64,000 nucleotides of DNA from assembly GCA_900549625.1 (NCBI GenBank), contig URPE01000001.1:1-64000 (forward strand), read 5' to 3'. Positions 25,642 through 34,384 of the stretch are shown in pieces. The notes under the pieces were generated by a model. That model was not told where the DNA came from and made no database searches. It was given only the letters and a program-made list of their open reading frames with translations. The stretch is from an uncultured Mycoplasmatota bacterium (GTDB lineage Bacteria > Bacillota_I > Bacilli_A > RF39 > UBA660). The position numbers were made by a program, and so were the translations under genes. Numbering within the stretch: position 1 is the stretch's first letter; every line of letters starts with the position of its first letter.

Positions 25642-26790
25642 ATGAAAAAATATTCAAAATTAGTATTTATGTTATGTTTATTCTTTGTAGGCATTAATTT
25701 TGTTAGTGCAGCGCCCCGTTGTCAAACACAGGATTCAAGTTGGGAATATGATAAAACTGAAACGATGTCTGAAAGTAACCAGGGTACAAGTTCTACCAGT
25801 GATGAAAAAAAGGTTGTTTGTTGCTCAACTGGTGGCGGACAAACCAAAATGTATTATTGTGACCACTATAACAAAAATAATTCTGGAAGTAATGATGATA
25901 CTATAACAGAAGAAAAAGAGAAAGAATTTAAAACAAATACAATATGTAATCAAAAAACATCTGAAAGTTTGGATTCTAACTGGCAGTTTCAATATTGCCA
26001 AACTCATTATACGGAAATCAGCCCTGAAAAAGAAGTTCCAGCTGTAGAAAAAGTTGTTTGTGGCAATATTTTAGGATCAAATGCTGGAATTGGACAAAGA
26101 TTCTATAAATGTGATCACTATATATGGATTGGTGGAGCGCAAAACGCTCCAAGTGATTCTGTTAAAACTGGGCCATATGTTGGTTCATGTGAATATCCAG
26201 AAGGATATGTATATTCATACAGTAGATTAAATAGCCAAACTGATGTGTCTGGGTCTGGAGAAAATAGTGTAACATGTTGCAAAGAAGTTGGATCAGAATT
26301 AACTGGAACACATCGTTTTATGTGTGATACATATGTTGCTAAAGAATATGCTGATAACATATTAGAACCTGCTGAAAAGGATAGTGGCTATTATACGCCA
26401 AGCAAAATATGTGGAAAAGATGGCGAAAATTGTAATGTATCTTTAGCAAAGTTTTGCACTAAATCTAAAGTAGCAAGGCTTTTAAAGGGTGTAGGTATTT
26501 TAATAGTTATTGCTAAAATACTAGTGCCAGCTATAATTATCTTAATGGGCTTTGTTAATCTATTTAAAATAATAACGGCTGGCAAGGAAGATGAAGCAAG
26601 AAAATATGCTAAGAGTATTGTAACTAAAATAATAATTGGCGTAATAATATTCTTATTGCCTGGTCTTATTAACTTTGTTTTTGATATAGCAAATAATATT
26701 ATTGCCTCTAATAACGATTATCAAAGTGAATTTACTAACTGTGAAAAATGTATTTTAGATATTGGTGAATGTAATATAAATGGAAACTAG
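25642..26790 (+). CDS. VirB2-like pilin-family protein 4 with repeated Cys-rich ectodomain
   Basis: The 382-residue precursor has a signal peptide (MKKYSKLVFMLCLFFVGINF, cleavage near VSA-A). The ectodomain contains three repeats marked by VVCC/VVCG/VTCC and a later (Y/M)YCDHY, KCDHY or MCDTY, that is a Cys-pair ... CD(H/T)Y pattern. The C-terminal pilin module follows: LLKGVGILIVIAKILVPAIIIL, loop KIITAGKEDEARKYA, IIIGVIIFLLPGLINFVF, and the tail CEKCILDIGEC. GGTGATAAT precedes the ATG. It is monocistronic between two copies of a 37-bp promoter repeat. Exported adhesin-like pilin subunit is the inference. Confidence 0.7.
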   Translation: MKKYSKLVFMLCLFFVGINFVSAAPRCQTQDSSWEYDKTETMSESNQGTSSTSDEKKVVCCSTGGGQTKMYYCDHYNKNNSGSNDDTITEEKEKEFKTNTICNQKTSESLDSNWQFQYCQTHYTEISPEKEVPAVEKVVCGNILGSNAGIGQRFYKCDHYIWIGGAQNAPSDSVKTGPYVGSCEYPEGYVYSYSRLNSQTDVSGSGENSVTCCKEVGSELTGTHRFMCDTYVAKEYADNILEPAEKDSGYYTPSKICGKDGENCNVSLAKFCTKSKVARLLKGVGILIVIAKILVPAIIILMGFVNLFKIITAGKEDEARKYAKSIVTKIIIGVIIFLLPGLINFVFDIANNIIASNNDYQSEFTNCEKCILDIGECNINGN

Positions 26791-26812
26791 AAATAAAGAA
26801 CTAGTTTCTTTT
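26783..26812 (+). terminator. Terminator of pilin-family gene 4
   Basis: GAAACTAG (26783-26790, including the stop codon) pairs with CTAGTTTC (26801-26808), followed by TTTTG. Confidence 0.75.
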
Positions 26813-26839
26813 GTTTTATAAAAACAATCATGATATAAT
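26803..26839 (+). repeat. 37-bp repeat copy 2 (terminator arm plus promoter)
   Basis: Identical to 25579-25615. It supplies a promoter (TTGTTT 26811-26816, TATAAT 26834-26839) for the membrane-protein/methyltransferase pair. Confidence 0.85.
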
Positions 26840-26864
26840 AAAACAAAAGAAAGAAGTGATTGTT

Positions 26865-27395
26865 ATGCAAAAAAATAAATTTGTTTATTCTATTGGTCTT
26901 AGTGTTCTAGCTTTTACATTAGGTTGTCTATTCTTACTATTACCAATGTTTTCAGTGAGCGATAGTACCTTAATATATCGTTTGTTTTTAGGAATATATG
27001 GTTTAATAGGATTAGGACAATTTATTGTACTATATGAAAAGAAAGATTATACTAACTTTTTTGTTTTTGCTATAAGTGCTATATTGTTTATTGTAAGTTT
27101 TATATATGACTTAGCCGTACCAAGAGTAACATCTTTAACATTACTTTTATTTGTTGGTGTATTTTCTTTAGCCAAGCTTAAAAAAGCAGATTACTATCAT
27201 GACCGAAAAAGTAGAGTATGGAGTATTGAACTTACATTATTATTGTTATTCTTATTTAGTGGTGTTTTAACATGTTTTCAATTTTTACATTCTACAGATA
27301 TAGCCCTAATTCTTGGCTATTTTACCATTATAAGTGGGACTATTGAAACAAGTGAATCTTTTGTTTTATATTTAACGAAGGGAAAAATAAAATGA
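26865..27395 (+). CDS. DUF308/HdeD-like six-TM membrane protein
   Basis: The 176-residue protein is hydrophobic with about six predicted helices arranged in two-helix blocks separated by short charged loops, the layout of the DUF308/HdeD family. ATG 26865 is used because AGAAGTGATTGTT lies upstream; the longer frame would run through the promoter repeat. It overlaps the methyltransferase start by four bases. A second DUF308-like protein is at 61769-62323. Role unknown. Confidence 0.55.
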   Translation: MQKNKFVYSIGLSVLAFTLGCLFLLLPMFSVSDSTLIYRLFLGIYGLIGLGQFIVLYEKKDYTNFFVFAISAILFIVSFIYDLAVPRVTSLTLLLFVGVFSLAKLKKADYYHDRKSRVWSIELTLLLLFLFSGVLTCFQFLHSTDIALILGYFTIISGTIETSESFVLYLTKGKIK

Positions 27396-28267
27396 GATTA
27401 GTTAATGATTTTAAAGAATATCAAATTTTAGATATGGCCCATGGTGAAAAATTAGAAAGTTGGAATGGCGTTATTTTAAGAAGACCAGACCCTCAAATAA
27501 TATGGTCAGAAGAAACTCATCCTGAGTTATGGAATAAAGCCTGTGCTACATATCATAGGAGTAATACTGGTGGTGGCTACTGGGAAGAAAATAAAAGAGT
27601 TCCTAAAGTTTTTGATGTTAAATACTTAGATACTACATTTAGGTTAAAGCTTATGGGTTTTAAACATACAGGCTTATTTCCTGAGCAAGCCACTAACTGG
27701 GTAAAAGTATCTAATATAATTAAAAATTCTAAAAGGCCATTAAAAGTATTAAACCTTTTCGCTTACACTGGTGCAGCTAGTGTAGTAGCCCTAAAATCTG
27801 GCGCAAGTGTTGTTCACGTTGATTCATCCCGTGGTATGGTTGATTGGACTAAAGAAAATGTAGCCGTTAATCATCTTGAAGACAAGCCAATAAGATTTTT
27901 AGTAGATGATTGTTTAAAATTTGTTAAAAGAGAAATTAGAAGAGGTAATAAATACGATATAATCTTAATGGACCCACCAAGCTTTGGTAGAGGTAGTAAA
28001 AACGAGGTCTGGAATATTGAAAACAATTTATATGAATTAGTTAGTTTAGCAAGTGAACTTATGAGTGATGACTTTAAATTGTTTTTAATCAATTCCTATA
28101 GTACAGGCTTGTCTAAAACAGTTCTTGAAAATATTTTATATCTTACAGTAAACAGACAAAAAAATGGTGTTATTTCTAGTGATGAAATAGGGGTTATGAT
28201 GCAAGACTCTTCTTTAATACTACCATGTGGTGTTACAGCCATGTGGGAAAATAAAGATTTACAATGA
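27392..28267 (+). CDS. Class I SAM-dependent methyltransferase (RlmI/COG1092-like)
   Basis: The 291-residue protein has the Rossmann methyltransferase motifs LKVLNLFAYTGAAS (SAM loop, about residues 117-130), VHVDSSRGMVDWTKEN and the catalytic-type IILMDPPSFGRG. 'MDPPSFGR' and the overall layout match the COG1092 group that methylates cytosine C5 in 23S rRNA; the N-terminal PUA domain of RlmI is replaced by a short 80-residue lead. rRNA is the likely substrate but the exact site is unknown. It overlaps the preceding gene by four bases (ATGA). Confidence 0.85.
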   Translation: MRLVNDFKEYQILDMAHGEKLESWNGVILRRPDPQIIWSEETHPELWNKACATYHRSNTGGGYWEENKRVPKVFDVKYLDTTFRLKLMGFKHTGLFPEQATNWVKVSNIIKNSKRPLKVLNLFAYTGAASVVALKSGASVVHVDSSRGMVDWTKENVAVNHLEDKPIRFLVDDCLKFVKREIRRGNKYDIILMDPPSFGRGSKNEVWNIENNLYELVSLASELMSDDFKLFLINSYSTGLSKTVLENILYLTVNRQKNGVISSDEIGVMMQDSSLILPCGVTAMWENKDLQ

Positions 28268-28274
28268 ATTTAAT

Positions 28275-28303
28275 TTGTAGTTGAAAAGAATTTATTGTAT
28301 AAT
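28275..28303 (+). promoter_or_regulatory. Promoter of the T4SS core operon
   Basis: TTGTAG (28275-28280) and TATAAT (28298-28303), 17-base spacer. The 5' leader holds a small hairpin, GTGG-TTATG-CCAC (28317-28329). Confidence 0.65.
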
Positions 28304-28352
28304 GTTTAATGTAAAGGTGGTTATGCCACATAGTTAGGTAAAAGTGATGATA

Positions 28353-28862
28353 ATGAAAAAAAACATCTTATTTTTAATAATATTTCTTGTGACAATATTT
28401 GGTATTAACACAAGTGTTAATGCAAAGTCTATCCATCCAAGTATTAGTGCCTTAAATATCGTTGAATATCGTTTTGATGATGACGACCCAAAAGACGCAA
28501 CTAACGCTCCAGGAAACAATTTTAGTGATATTAAATCCGATATAGACTATACACCAAGCAATGGGAACTGTCCAATTTTTGCTAAAAAAGATGGTTCTGG
28601 ATATAACGAATTATATTATATCCTACAAGAAGCTTTCACATTTATTAAAATATTAACACCAATAATAGTAGGTGTTTTATCGCTTATTGATTACATTAAG
28701 GCTATAACGAGTTCTAATGATGATGAGGTGAAAAAGGCCACACAAAGAACAATCAAAAGATTAGTTATAGGAATATTACTTTTCTTTCTACCATATTTCT
28801 TAGATTTATTATTTGATATTTTTGGCTTTACTGATTTAAGCCGTTGTGGAATAGGAACATAG
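28353..28862 (+). CDS. VirB2-like pilin-family protein 5
   Basis: The 169-residue precursor has a signal peptide (MKKNILFLIIFLVTIFGINT, cleavage near VNA-K), a short acidic ectodomain, and the two-helix module: LQEAFTFIKILTPIIVGVLSL, loop KAITSSNDDEVKKA, RLVIGILLFFLPYFLDLLF. It lacks the CxxCI tail found in the other four, ending with a single Cys. It is the first gene of the operon with VirB6-, PrgI- and VirB4-like proteins, the strongest contextual link between the pilin family and a T4SS. ATG 28353 follows AAGTGATGAT. It overlaps no domain of the next gene, whose start is 12 bases downstream. Confidence 0.72.
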   Translation: MKKNILFLIIFLVTIFGINTSVNAKSIHPSISALNIVEYRFDDDDPKDATNAPGNNFSDIKSDIDYTPSNGNCPIFAKKDGSGYNELYYILQEAFTFIKILTPIIVGVLSLIDYIKAITSSNDDEVKKATQRTIKRLVIGILLFFLPYFLDLLFDIFGFTDLSRCGIGT

Positions 28863-28873
28863 GGGGTGCTTAT

Positions 28874-30958
28874 ATGTTAACACTATGGTTTGTTACTGAT
28901 TGGATAAATGAAGGCTTTCATAGTTTTTTATTACTAATTGACGCTGTGGTATATTGGTTTATATCTGTTTGCTATAATCTGTTTGTTTTTCTAGCAACAG
29001 AGCCTATATTTAAAGAAGAATTTTTTACTGATTTTGCAAGAAGAATATATGCTATATTAGGTGTATTTATGTTATTTTATTTAGCATATGCCTTATTAAA
29101 TGCCTTAGTAGATCCAGATAAATTATCTAAAGGTGATAAAAGCGTTTCAAAATTAGCAATGAATTTAGTAATTTCCTTAATATTATTAGGTTTATCACCA
29201 ACGATATTTAATTATGCTTATCGTTTACAAAACTATATCTTATCATCAAATTTAATTGGTGCAATTGTAATGGGTAGTGAACTAGAAGAAACAGATTCTA
29301 TAACTAGTTTTGGCGATGAATTATCATTTACAGTTATGAATACATTTATAAATCCTGAAAACGCTGATGCCTATATGGGCGATAATGAATATTGGAGTGA
29401 TTATGAAGAATCTGTAAAAGGAAAAGCCCACGATTACATGGGACTACCAGGGTTGTCAAAATGTGTTACCAAAGGATGTGTTATAAAATCGGATGATGGA
29501 AGTGAAGGCTCAAATAAAAAGGTTATAACCTACTATCCATTTGTTTCAACAGGAGCGGGAATTTTCTTAATATATATAATTCTATCGTTCACTTTAGATT
29601 TAGGAGTAAGAGTATTTAAATTTGCTTTCTGTCAACTACTTGCTCCAATTCCAATAGTAATGCGAGCAATGCCTGGTAAAAAAGCACAGTTTGATAAATG
29701 GTTAAAATTAACAATAACAGTTTATTTAGAAGTTTTTGTTAGAGTAGGGTGTATGTATTTGGCAGTATATTTCATTCAAGCCCTAAGAAAAAACATTACT
29801 TTTGCAGAGTTATTTGAGGGAAGCAAAATAATGGGAATGATAGCCTTAGTAATATTAATAATGGGCGTCTTTGCCTTTGCTAAACAAGCTCCAAAAATGT
29901 TAAGCGAAATGTTAGGCTTTGATTCTGGTAGCCTTAAACTTGGTATTACAGATAAATTAAAAGCAGGTGGCCCTGTTGGAGTAGCTTTAAACAAAGGAGT
30001 TGGCGGAATATCTGGTTCTCTAGGAGGTATGGCAACTGGTTTATTGAATAGAGATGTTAATACATTTGCAGCTATGCGTCAAGGGTTCGCCGGTGGCTTT
30101 AAAACTGGTGGCAGCCAGTTTTCGGCACAAAGAGATAAAACGTTTAAAAGCTATTTTGGCTATAATGCAGAGCAAGGAATTTTTGGCGGTAGAAGTTTTG
30201 GACAACGACTTAATGATGCTTACGGAAAGTCAGTGGAAAAAAGTGCTATTGAAGATGCAAATAGATATATTAATAGATATGAGCATAAAGATAATAAAAG
30301 AAGTAAATTCTATTCAACACTACATGATGAACTTGCAAATGGAAATCAATTAAATGATATTGCAACAACTATAATGAATTCACAGAAATTTTCTAGAATA
30401 TTTGATGCAGCACAAACTAAGGCTGATAATGAAGCAGTAAGGCTAAATATAAAAAAATCTGATCCAGAATATAAAAGAATATATAACAAATATTTAAATG
30501 ATTTAATAAATCGCTCTACAGATGATACAGTTGTAAGAGGTTTAAAAACTCATAAACAAGCAGAAGCAATGGCCGACAAATGGGATACATTTATGACGGA
30601 CTATTTTGCAAAGTATAATGCAAATGCAGCCGTACTTATGTCAGCATCAGATGCAGATTTACGAGGCCTTTACCATACTGGCAAAATAAGCGAAGAACAA
30701 TTAAATGATACTTTACAATTTAAGCAAGAATGGGAACAACTTACTAATGATTTTGCAAAAAATTTGGCCGATGGAACATATTCAAGAAAAGACAATGGAT
30801 CACATGATAAAATATATGATGATGGTTATAGAAATGCAAGAAGTCAACTTAAAGAAGTTGGAGCAGACTCAAAAGACTCTGGCACTGGTAGCGGTGTCAA
30901 TCGTACTAAATCTGATACTGAAAAAATTATTGAAGCTATCAAAAATAGCAGAGTTTAA
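28874..30958 (+). CDS. VirB6/TrbL-like polytopic membrane protein
   Basis: The 694-residue protein has an N-terminal half with about six to seven membrane helices, including the family-like ILGVFMLFYLAYALLNALVDPD, KLAMNLVISLILLGLSPTIF, and QLLAPIPIVMRAMPGKKAQF followed by WLKLTITVYLEVF. The C-terminal 300 residues are hydrophilic, rich in Gln/Asn/Lys and probably cytoplasmic. VirB6-type proteins form the inner-membrane channel of T4SSs. GGGGGTG precedes ATG 28874. It is followed at 19 bases by PrgI and then VirB4, the order seen in Gram-positive conjugation modules. Confidence 0.8.
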   Translation: MLTLWFVTDWINEGFHSFLLLIDAVVYWFISVCYNLFVFLATEPIFKEEFFTDFARRIYAILGVFMLFYLAYALLNALVDPDKLSKGDKSVSKLAMNLVISLILLGLSPTIFNYAYRLQNYILSSNLIGAIVMGSELEETDSITSFGDELSFTVMNTFINPENADAYMGDNEYWSDYEESVKGKAHDYMGLPGLSKCVTKGCVIKSDDGSEGSNKKVITYYPFVSTGAGIFLIYIILSFTLDLGVRVFKFAFCQLLAPIPIVMRAMPGKKAQFDKWLKLTITVYLEVFVRVGCMYLAVYFIQALRKNITFAELFEGSKIMGMIALVILIMGVFAFAKQAPKMLSEMLGFDSGSLKLGITDKLKAGGPVGVALNKGVGGISGSLGGMATGLLNRDVNTFAAMRQGFAGGFKTGGSQFSAQRDKTFKSYFGYNAEQGIFGGRSFGQRLNDAYGKSVEKSAIEDANRYINRYEHKDNKRSKFYSTLHDELANGNQLNDIATTIMNSQKFSRIFDAAQTKADNEAVRLNIKKSDPEYKRIYNKYLNDLINRSTDDTVVRGLKTHKQAEAMADKWDTFMTDYFAKYNANAAVLMSASDADLRGLYHTGKISEEQLNDTLQFKQEWEQLTNDFAKNLADGTYSRKDNGSHDKIYDDGYRNARSQLKEVGADSKDSGTGSGVNRTKSDTEKIIEAIKNSRV

Positions 30959-30976
30959 TAGAAGGGAAAGTGTGAT

Positions 30977-31285
30977 ATGAACGAATATTTAATACCAGCT
31001 AATACAAAGAAATCTAAACTTATTTTAGGTTTCTTCACACCCGTTGATTTAATTATATTTGGTATTGGTTGTCTAACAACTGTAACGTTACTTTTTATCT
31101 TTCAAGAGATGACTTTTCAAATGGCCTTAGTAGTTTTACTACCAGCTATTGTTTCAGGATTCTTAGTAATGCCTGTACCAAATTATCATAACGTTTTACA
31201 ACTTATTACAAATATAGTTACATTTATTTTAAATAGAAAAAGATATTATTGGAAAGGCTGGTGTATACATAATGGCGAAAAATAA
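30977..31285 (+). CDS. PrgI-family (VirB3-like) membrane protein
   Basis: The 102-residue protein begins MNEYLIPANTKKSKLILGFF, then two membrane helices (FTPVDLIIFGIGCLTTVTLL and MALVVLLPAIVSGFLVMPVP) and a basic C-terminus with RKRYYWKGW. This is the PrgI layout of Gram-positive T4SSs, equivalent to VirB3, which docks VirB4 at the membrane. It overlaps the VirB4 N-terminal gene by 14 bases. Confidence 0.82.
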   Translation: MNEYLIPANTKKSKLILGFFTPVDLIIFGIGCLTTVTLLFIFQEMTFQMALVVLLPAIVSGFLVMPVPNYHNVLQLITNIVTFILNRKRYYWKGWCIHNGEK

Positions 31286-31841
31286 AGAACAAGAAATTTC
31301 TAGTAAATGGACTGAGGATTGGGTACCTATTAAAAATATCATGAATGGGATGATTCAACTTGAAAATGGGGAATATGTAACAGGTGTTAAAATAGCGCCT
31401 AGAAACATATTTATACTAGATCCTGGGACTCGTGATAATGTTATTTATCAATTAAGAAATTTCTATAATGCAATTAATTTTGAATTTTGGTTAGTTGTAG
31501 CCGATAGACCTGTTGATATTAATGTTTATTTATCTCAATTACAAATTCTTTATAATCGGGCAACAAATGTTGTAACAAGAAAACTAATTCAACAAGATAT
31601 GAATAAAGCTAATGCTTTTATGGGACTTGAATATAACGTTGTAGATACTGAATATTACATATTATTTAAAGAAAGAAAAATGGACGTTGTTCAAAAGAGA
31701 TTACATACAATGATTAGTAATCTAGCTAACTGTGGCTTAAATAGTCAACAAACTAGTAATAATGACTTAAGAGTTATCCTAGATAATTTCTTTAATGGTG
31801 GGTCTGCTACGACTTTTAGTGGAATGGTAGGTGTTAACTAA
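31272..31841 (+). CDS. VirB4-like protein, N-terminal domain as a separate gene
   Basis: The 189-residue protein carries the N-terminal region of TrsE/VirB4-type ATPases (KNIMNGMIQLENGEYVTGVKI, then RDNVIYQLRNFYNAINFEFW and LVVADRPVDINVYL) but no ATPase motifs. It ends in TAATG: its stop overlaps the start codon of the ATPase gene by one base, so the two are translationally coupled and together make a normal-length VirB4 (about 780 residues). The split is clean, at a domain border, with no sign of decay on either side. Confidence 0.75.
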   Translation: MAKNKEQEISSKWTEDWVPIKNIMNGMIQLENGEYVTGVKIAPRNIFILDPGTRDNVIYQLRNFYNAINFEFWLVVADRPVDINVYLSQLQILYNRATNVVTRKLIQQDMNKANAFMGLEYNVVDTEYYILFKERKMDVVQKRLHTMISNLANCGLNSQQTSNNDLRVILDNFFNGGSATTFSGMVGVN

Positions 31842-33625
31842 TGAATTTAAAAGCTCAAATAGCTCCTAAGGGGATTGAATTTAAACCTACTGAATTTATG
31901 ATGAGTGGTAAATATTGTACTATTTTAACTGTTGTAAGTTATCCTAAATTTATTCAACAAGGATACTTAGCTAATTTAACCAATTTATCTGGTATTAAGA
32001 TTGTTGCTAAGCATATCCCTATAGAGCTTTCAACTTTACAAAGAATGATTAATAAAGAAATTGCTGACTTAAAGATGCGTTACCAAAGCGAAAACGATAA
32101 AACTATTCAAGAAAGAATTCGTCAAGATTATGAATCATTAGAACAATTTATTTCTCAGTTAGTTGCTACTCAAGCAAGAATTTATGATTTTCAATTGCAT
32201 ATTCTAATTACAGCTGATAGTAAAGATGAACTAGAAGGTAAAAAAATGCAAGTAAGAAACTACTTAGATGCTCTTGGTATGCGTGGTATTGCTCTTATGT
32301 TTGAACAAGAAAAAGTTATTAAATCAATGGTACCAATCTTTCCTAAGCAAGACATAGAAGAACGTGTTGGTACACCAATTCCATCAAGTACCATTGCGGC
32401 AATGTATCCATTTATTTTTGATAGCATTAAAGACCCTGGTAATAGTACATTATTTGGTGTTGATTTTTCCGGTGGTGTTGTTTTATTTAACCAATTTCTT
32501 TATCAAATTAAAAAAGAAAATAATCGTAATAATGCCAACATGATTATTCTTGGTGCATCTGGTTCTGGTAAATCAACCGCGGCTAAGCTACTTTTAAGAA
32601 GCCATATAAGAAATGAATATAAACTTGTTTGTATTGACCCAGAAGGTGAACTAGAAGACATGACTCGGGGCATGGGTGGTGATTTTCTAGACCTTGGTAA
32701 GGGTGGCGAATTTGGTATGGTAAACCCTCTTGAAATTGTTATTGATGCTGATGAAGAGGAAATAAATCAAGGTCTTGGTTATACCGTTTTAACAAGAACT
32801 ATCCAACAACTAAAAGCTTTCATGAAATACTATTCACCTGATATTGAAGATGACGTTCTAACTATGTTTAGTGAGGTCTTGCAAGATACCTATAAACGTT
32901 ATAAAATTGATTATGATACTGATTATACTAAATTTACTAGTGAAGACTATCCAACATTCGATGACTTATATGCTACAATAAAAGGCCGTTTATTATCTAT
33001 GACTGAAAAAACACATGAACGTGATGTTATGGAACGCCTTGAACTTAAAATAAGACCATTAGTAAAAGAGCTACGTTACTATTTTACAGGTCACACTACA
33101 TTAAATATTAATAGTGATTTTATAGTATTTAATATTCGTGAACTTATGACAGCTGATGAAAATATCCGTAACGCTTTATTCTTTAACATTTTAAAATACG
33201 CTTGGGGCTTATGTTTAGATAGTTCCGTTAATACTGTTTTATATGTTGATGAAGCCCATGTTTTACTATCAACTAAAAATGAGCTTGGTGCTGAGTTCTT
33301 AGCCAATATTCAAAGACGTAGTAGAAAATACAATACAGGTACTATTATTGCTACTCAACAACCAACCGACTTTGCAGCACCTAGTATTATTATGCATGGT
33401 AAAGCCATATTTGATAATGCCTCTTACTACCTAGTAATGGGTATGAAAAAACAAGCCGTTGATGACTTGTCAAAATTAATTGATTTAAATGAAAACGAAA
33501 AAGATAGCATTAAATACTATAACCAAGGTGAAGCATTATTTGTCTGTGGTAATAGAAGAATGCGTATTAATGTTGTAGTTACCCAAGAAGAACTAGATTC
33601 ATTTGGCTCTGGTGGGGGACTATAA
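31841..33625 (+). CDS. VirB4-like T4SS ATPase, catalytic part
   Basis: The 594-residue ATPase has Walker A G238-A-S-G-S-G-K244-S, a DPEGE motif typical of VirB4/TraE ('CIDPEGELEDM'), Walker B LYV-D470-E471 and IATQQPTDF (sensor-like). VirB4 powers pilus assembly and substrate movement at the inner membrane. The N-terminal domain is supplied by the preceding gene. All motifs are intact, arguing that the machine is functional. It is the last gene of the operon that starts with pilin-family protein 5. Confidence 0.88.
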   Translation: MNLKAQIAPKGIEFKPTEFMMSGKYCTILTVVSYPKFIQQGYLANLTNLSGIKIVAKHIPIELSTLQRMINKEIADLKMRYQSENDKTIQERIRQDYESLEQFISQLVATQARIYDFQLHILITADSKDELEGKKMQVRNYLDALGMRGIALMFEQEKVIKSMVPIFPKQDIEERVGTPIPSSTIAAMYPFIFDSIKDPGNSTLFGVDFSGGVVLFNQFLYQIKKENNRNNANMIILGASGSGKSTAAKLLLRSHIRNEYKLVCIDPEGELEDMTRGMGGDFLDLGKGGEFGMVNPLEIVIDADEEEINQGLGYTVLTRTIQQLKAFMKYYSPDIEDDVLTMFSEVLQDTYKRYKIDYDTDYTKFTSEDYPTFDDLYATIKGRLLSMTEKTHERDVMERLELKIRPLVKELRYYFTGHTTLNINSDFIVFNIRELMTADENIRNALFFNILKYAWGLCLDSSVNTVLYVDEAHVLLSTKNELGAEFLANIQRRSRKYNTGTIIATQQPTDFAAPSIIMHGKAIFDNASYYLVMGMKKQAVDDLSKLIDLNENEKDSIKYYNQGEALFVCGNRRMRINVVVTQEELDSFGSGGGL

Positions 33626-33634
33626 TTAAATTTT

Positions 33635-33683
33635 AAGCCGTGTTTAACGACTTGTTACAACAAGCCTTATCGCGGTTTTTTTT
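33635..33683 (+). terminator. Terminator of the T4SS core operon
   Basis: AAGCCGTG (33635-33642) pairs with CGCGGTTT (33671-33678) using two G-T wobbles, with an internal CTTGT/ACAAG hairpin, then a T-run. It overlaps the 3' end of spoVS on the opposite strand. Confidence 0.65.
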
Positions 33684-33904
33684 GTGTCATTAATTGTTAC
33701 TTCACTAAAAGAAGGAATAACAACTAATTCTGTTCCACTAGGTGTCACGTAACCTCTTGCAATTGCAATTGCCTTAATAGCTTGATTTAAACTACCTGCG
33801 CCAATTGTTTCTATTAACACACTGCCATCTTGTCTATAAATATTTGCTATAGCCCCAGCAACCTTGCAAGGTATAGACTTTGCTTTAACTTTTAATTTTT
33901 CCAT
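33644..33904 (-). CDS. spoVS: Stage V sporulation protein S
   Basis: The 86-residue protein matches SpoVS end to end: MEKLKVKAKSIPCKVAGAIA, the Gly-rich IGAGSLNQAIKAIAIARGYV and the C-terminal KTAIRLVV. SpoVS is an Alba-like small protein needed for late sporulation in Bacillus but also kept in non-sporulating bacteria, so it does not by itself prove sporulation. GGAGGAT precedes the ATG. It follows two hypotheticals on the minus strand and converges on virB4. Confidence 0.92.
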   Translation of the reverse strand: MEKLKVKAKSIPCKVAGAIANIYRQDGSVLIETIGAGSLNQAIKAIAIARGYVTPSGTELVVIPSFSEVTINDTKKTAIRLVVTSR

Positions 33905-33961
33905 AACTATCCTCCATACTTAATCATATTAAATTTTAAAAAAATAATGCCAAAAAAAATA

Positions 33962-34384
33962 CTACTTAATACTAAGTAGTAGGGCAGCTATTAAAAGTCC
34001 TAAATTCAAAACAACAAATATAATAACAGAAGCATTAGTATAACCGGCTCTTCTTTGCTTTGTTCTTGTAAGTTTTAAAATATTTTCTTCTTTTAACTCT
34101 TCTTTTTTTCTTCTTTCCTCTAATTTTGATTCTATTGGTATAATTTTTGTGCTACGTTCTAAGGCATCATTTTGGTTACCATTTCTTTCCTTTAAACTCT
34201 CTAAAAAAGCAATTTGACTATCATATCCATTACTTACTTCTTCAGTAAAAGGAGTATCAGTATACTCTTTATATCTTTTAATATCTTTAATATAATTTTC
34301 AAATTCAATAACTTTATTATTTTCTTCTTCATTTAAAACATTTTCTTGATTAATCAAATTACTATATGTCTTTCTACTAACCAT
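33962..34384 (-). CDS. Hypothetical tail-anchored membrane protein
   Basis: A 140-residue acidic/basic helical protein with a single C-terminal membrane helix (NASVIIFVVLNLGLLIAALL). The soluble part is probably a coiled coil (EERRKKEELKEENILKL). This is the layout of a cytoplasmic protein tethered by its C-terminus. It overlaps the preceding gene by eight bases, so the two are coupled and possibly act together, with spoVS downstream in the same operon. No family recognised. Confidence 0.65.
   Translation of the reverse strand: MVSRKTYSNLINQENVLNEEENNKVIEFENYIKDIKRYKEYTDTPFTEEVSNGYDSQIAFLESLKERNGNQNDALERSTKIIPIESKLEERRKKEELKEENILKLTRTKQRRAGYTNASVIIFVVLNLGLLIAALLLSIK

Noticed and set aside
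13698..33625. Recently acquired conjugative element (ICE)
   Set aside because: No relaxase, integrase or attachment sites are seen, and core genes are interleaved; kept as a resident T4SS-like system instead, with the limits of one window noted.
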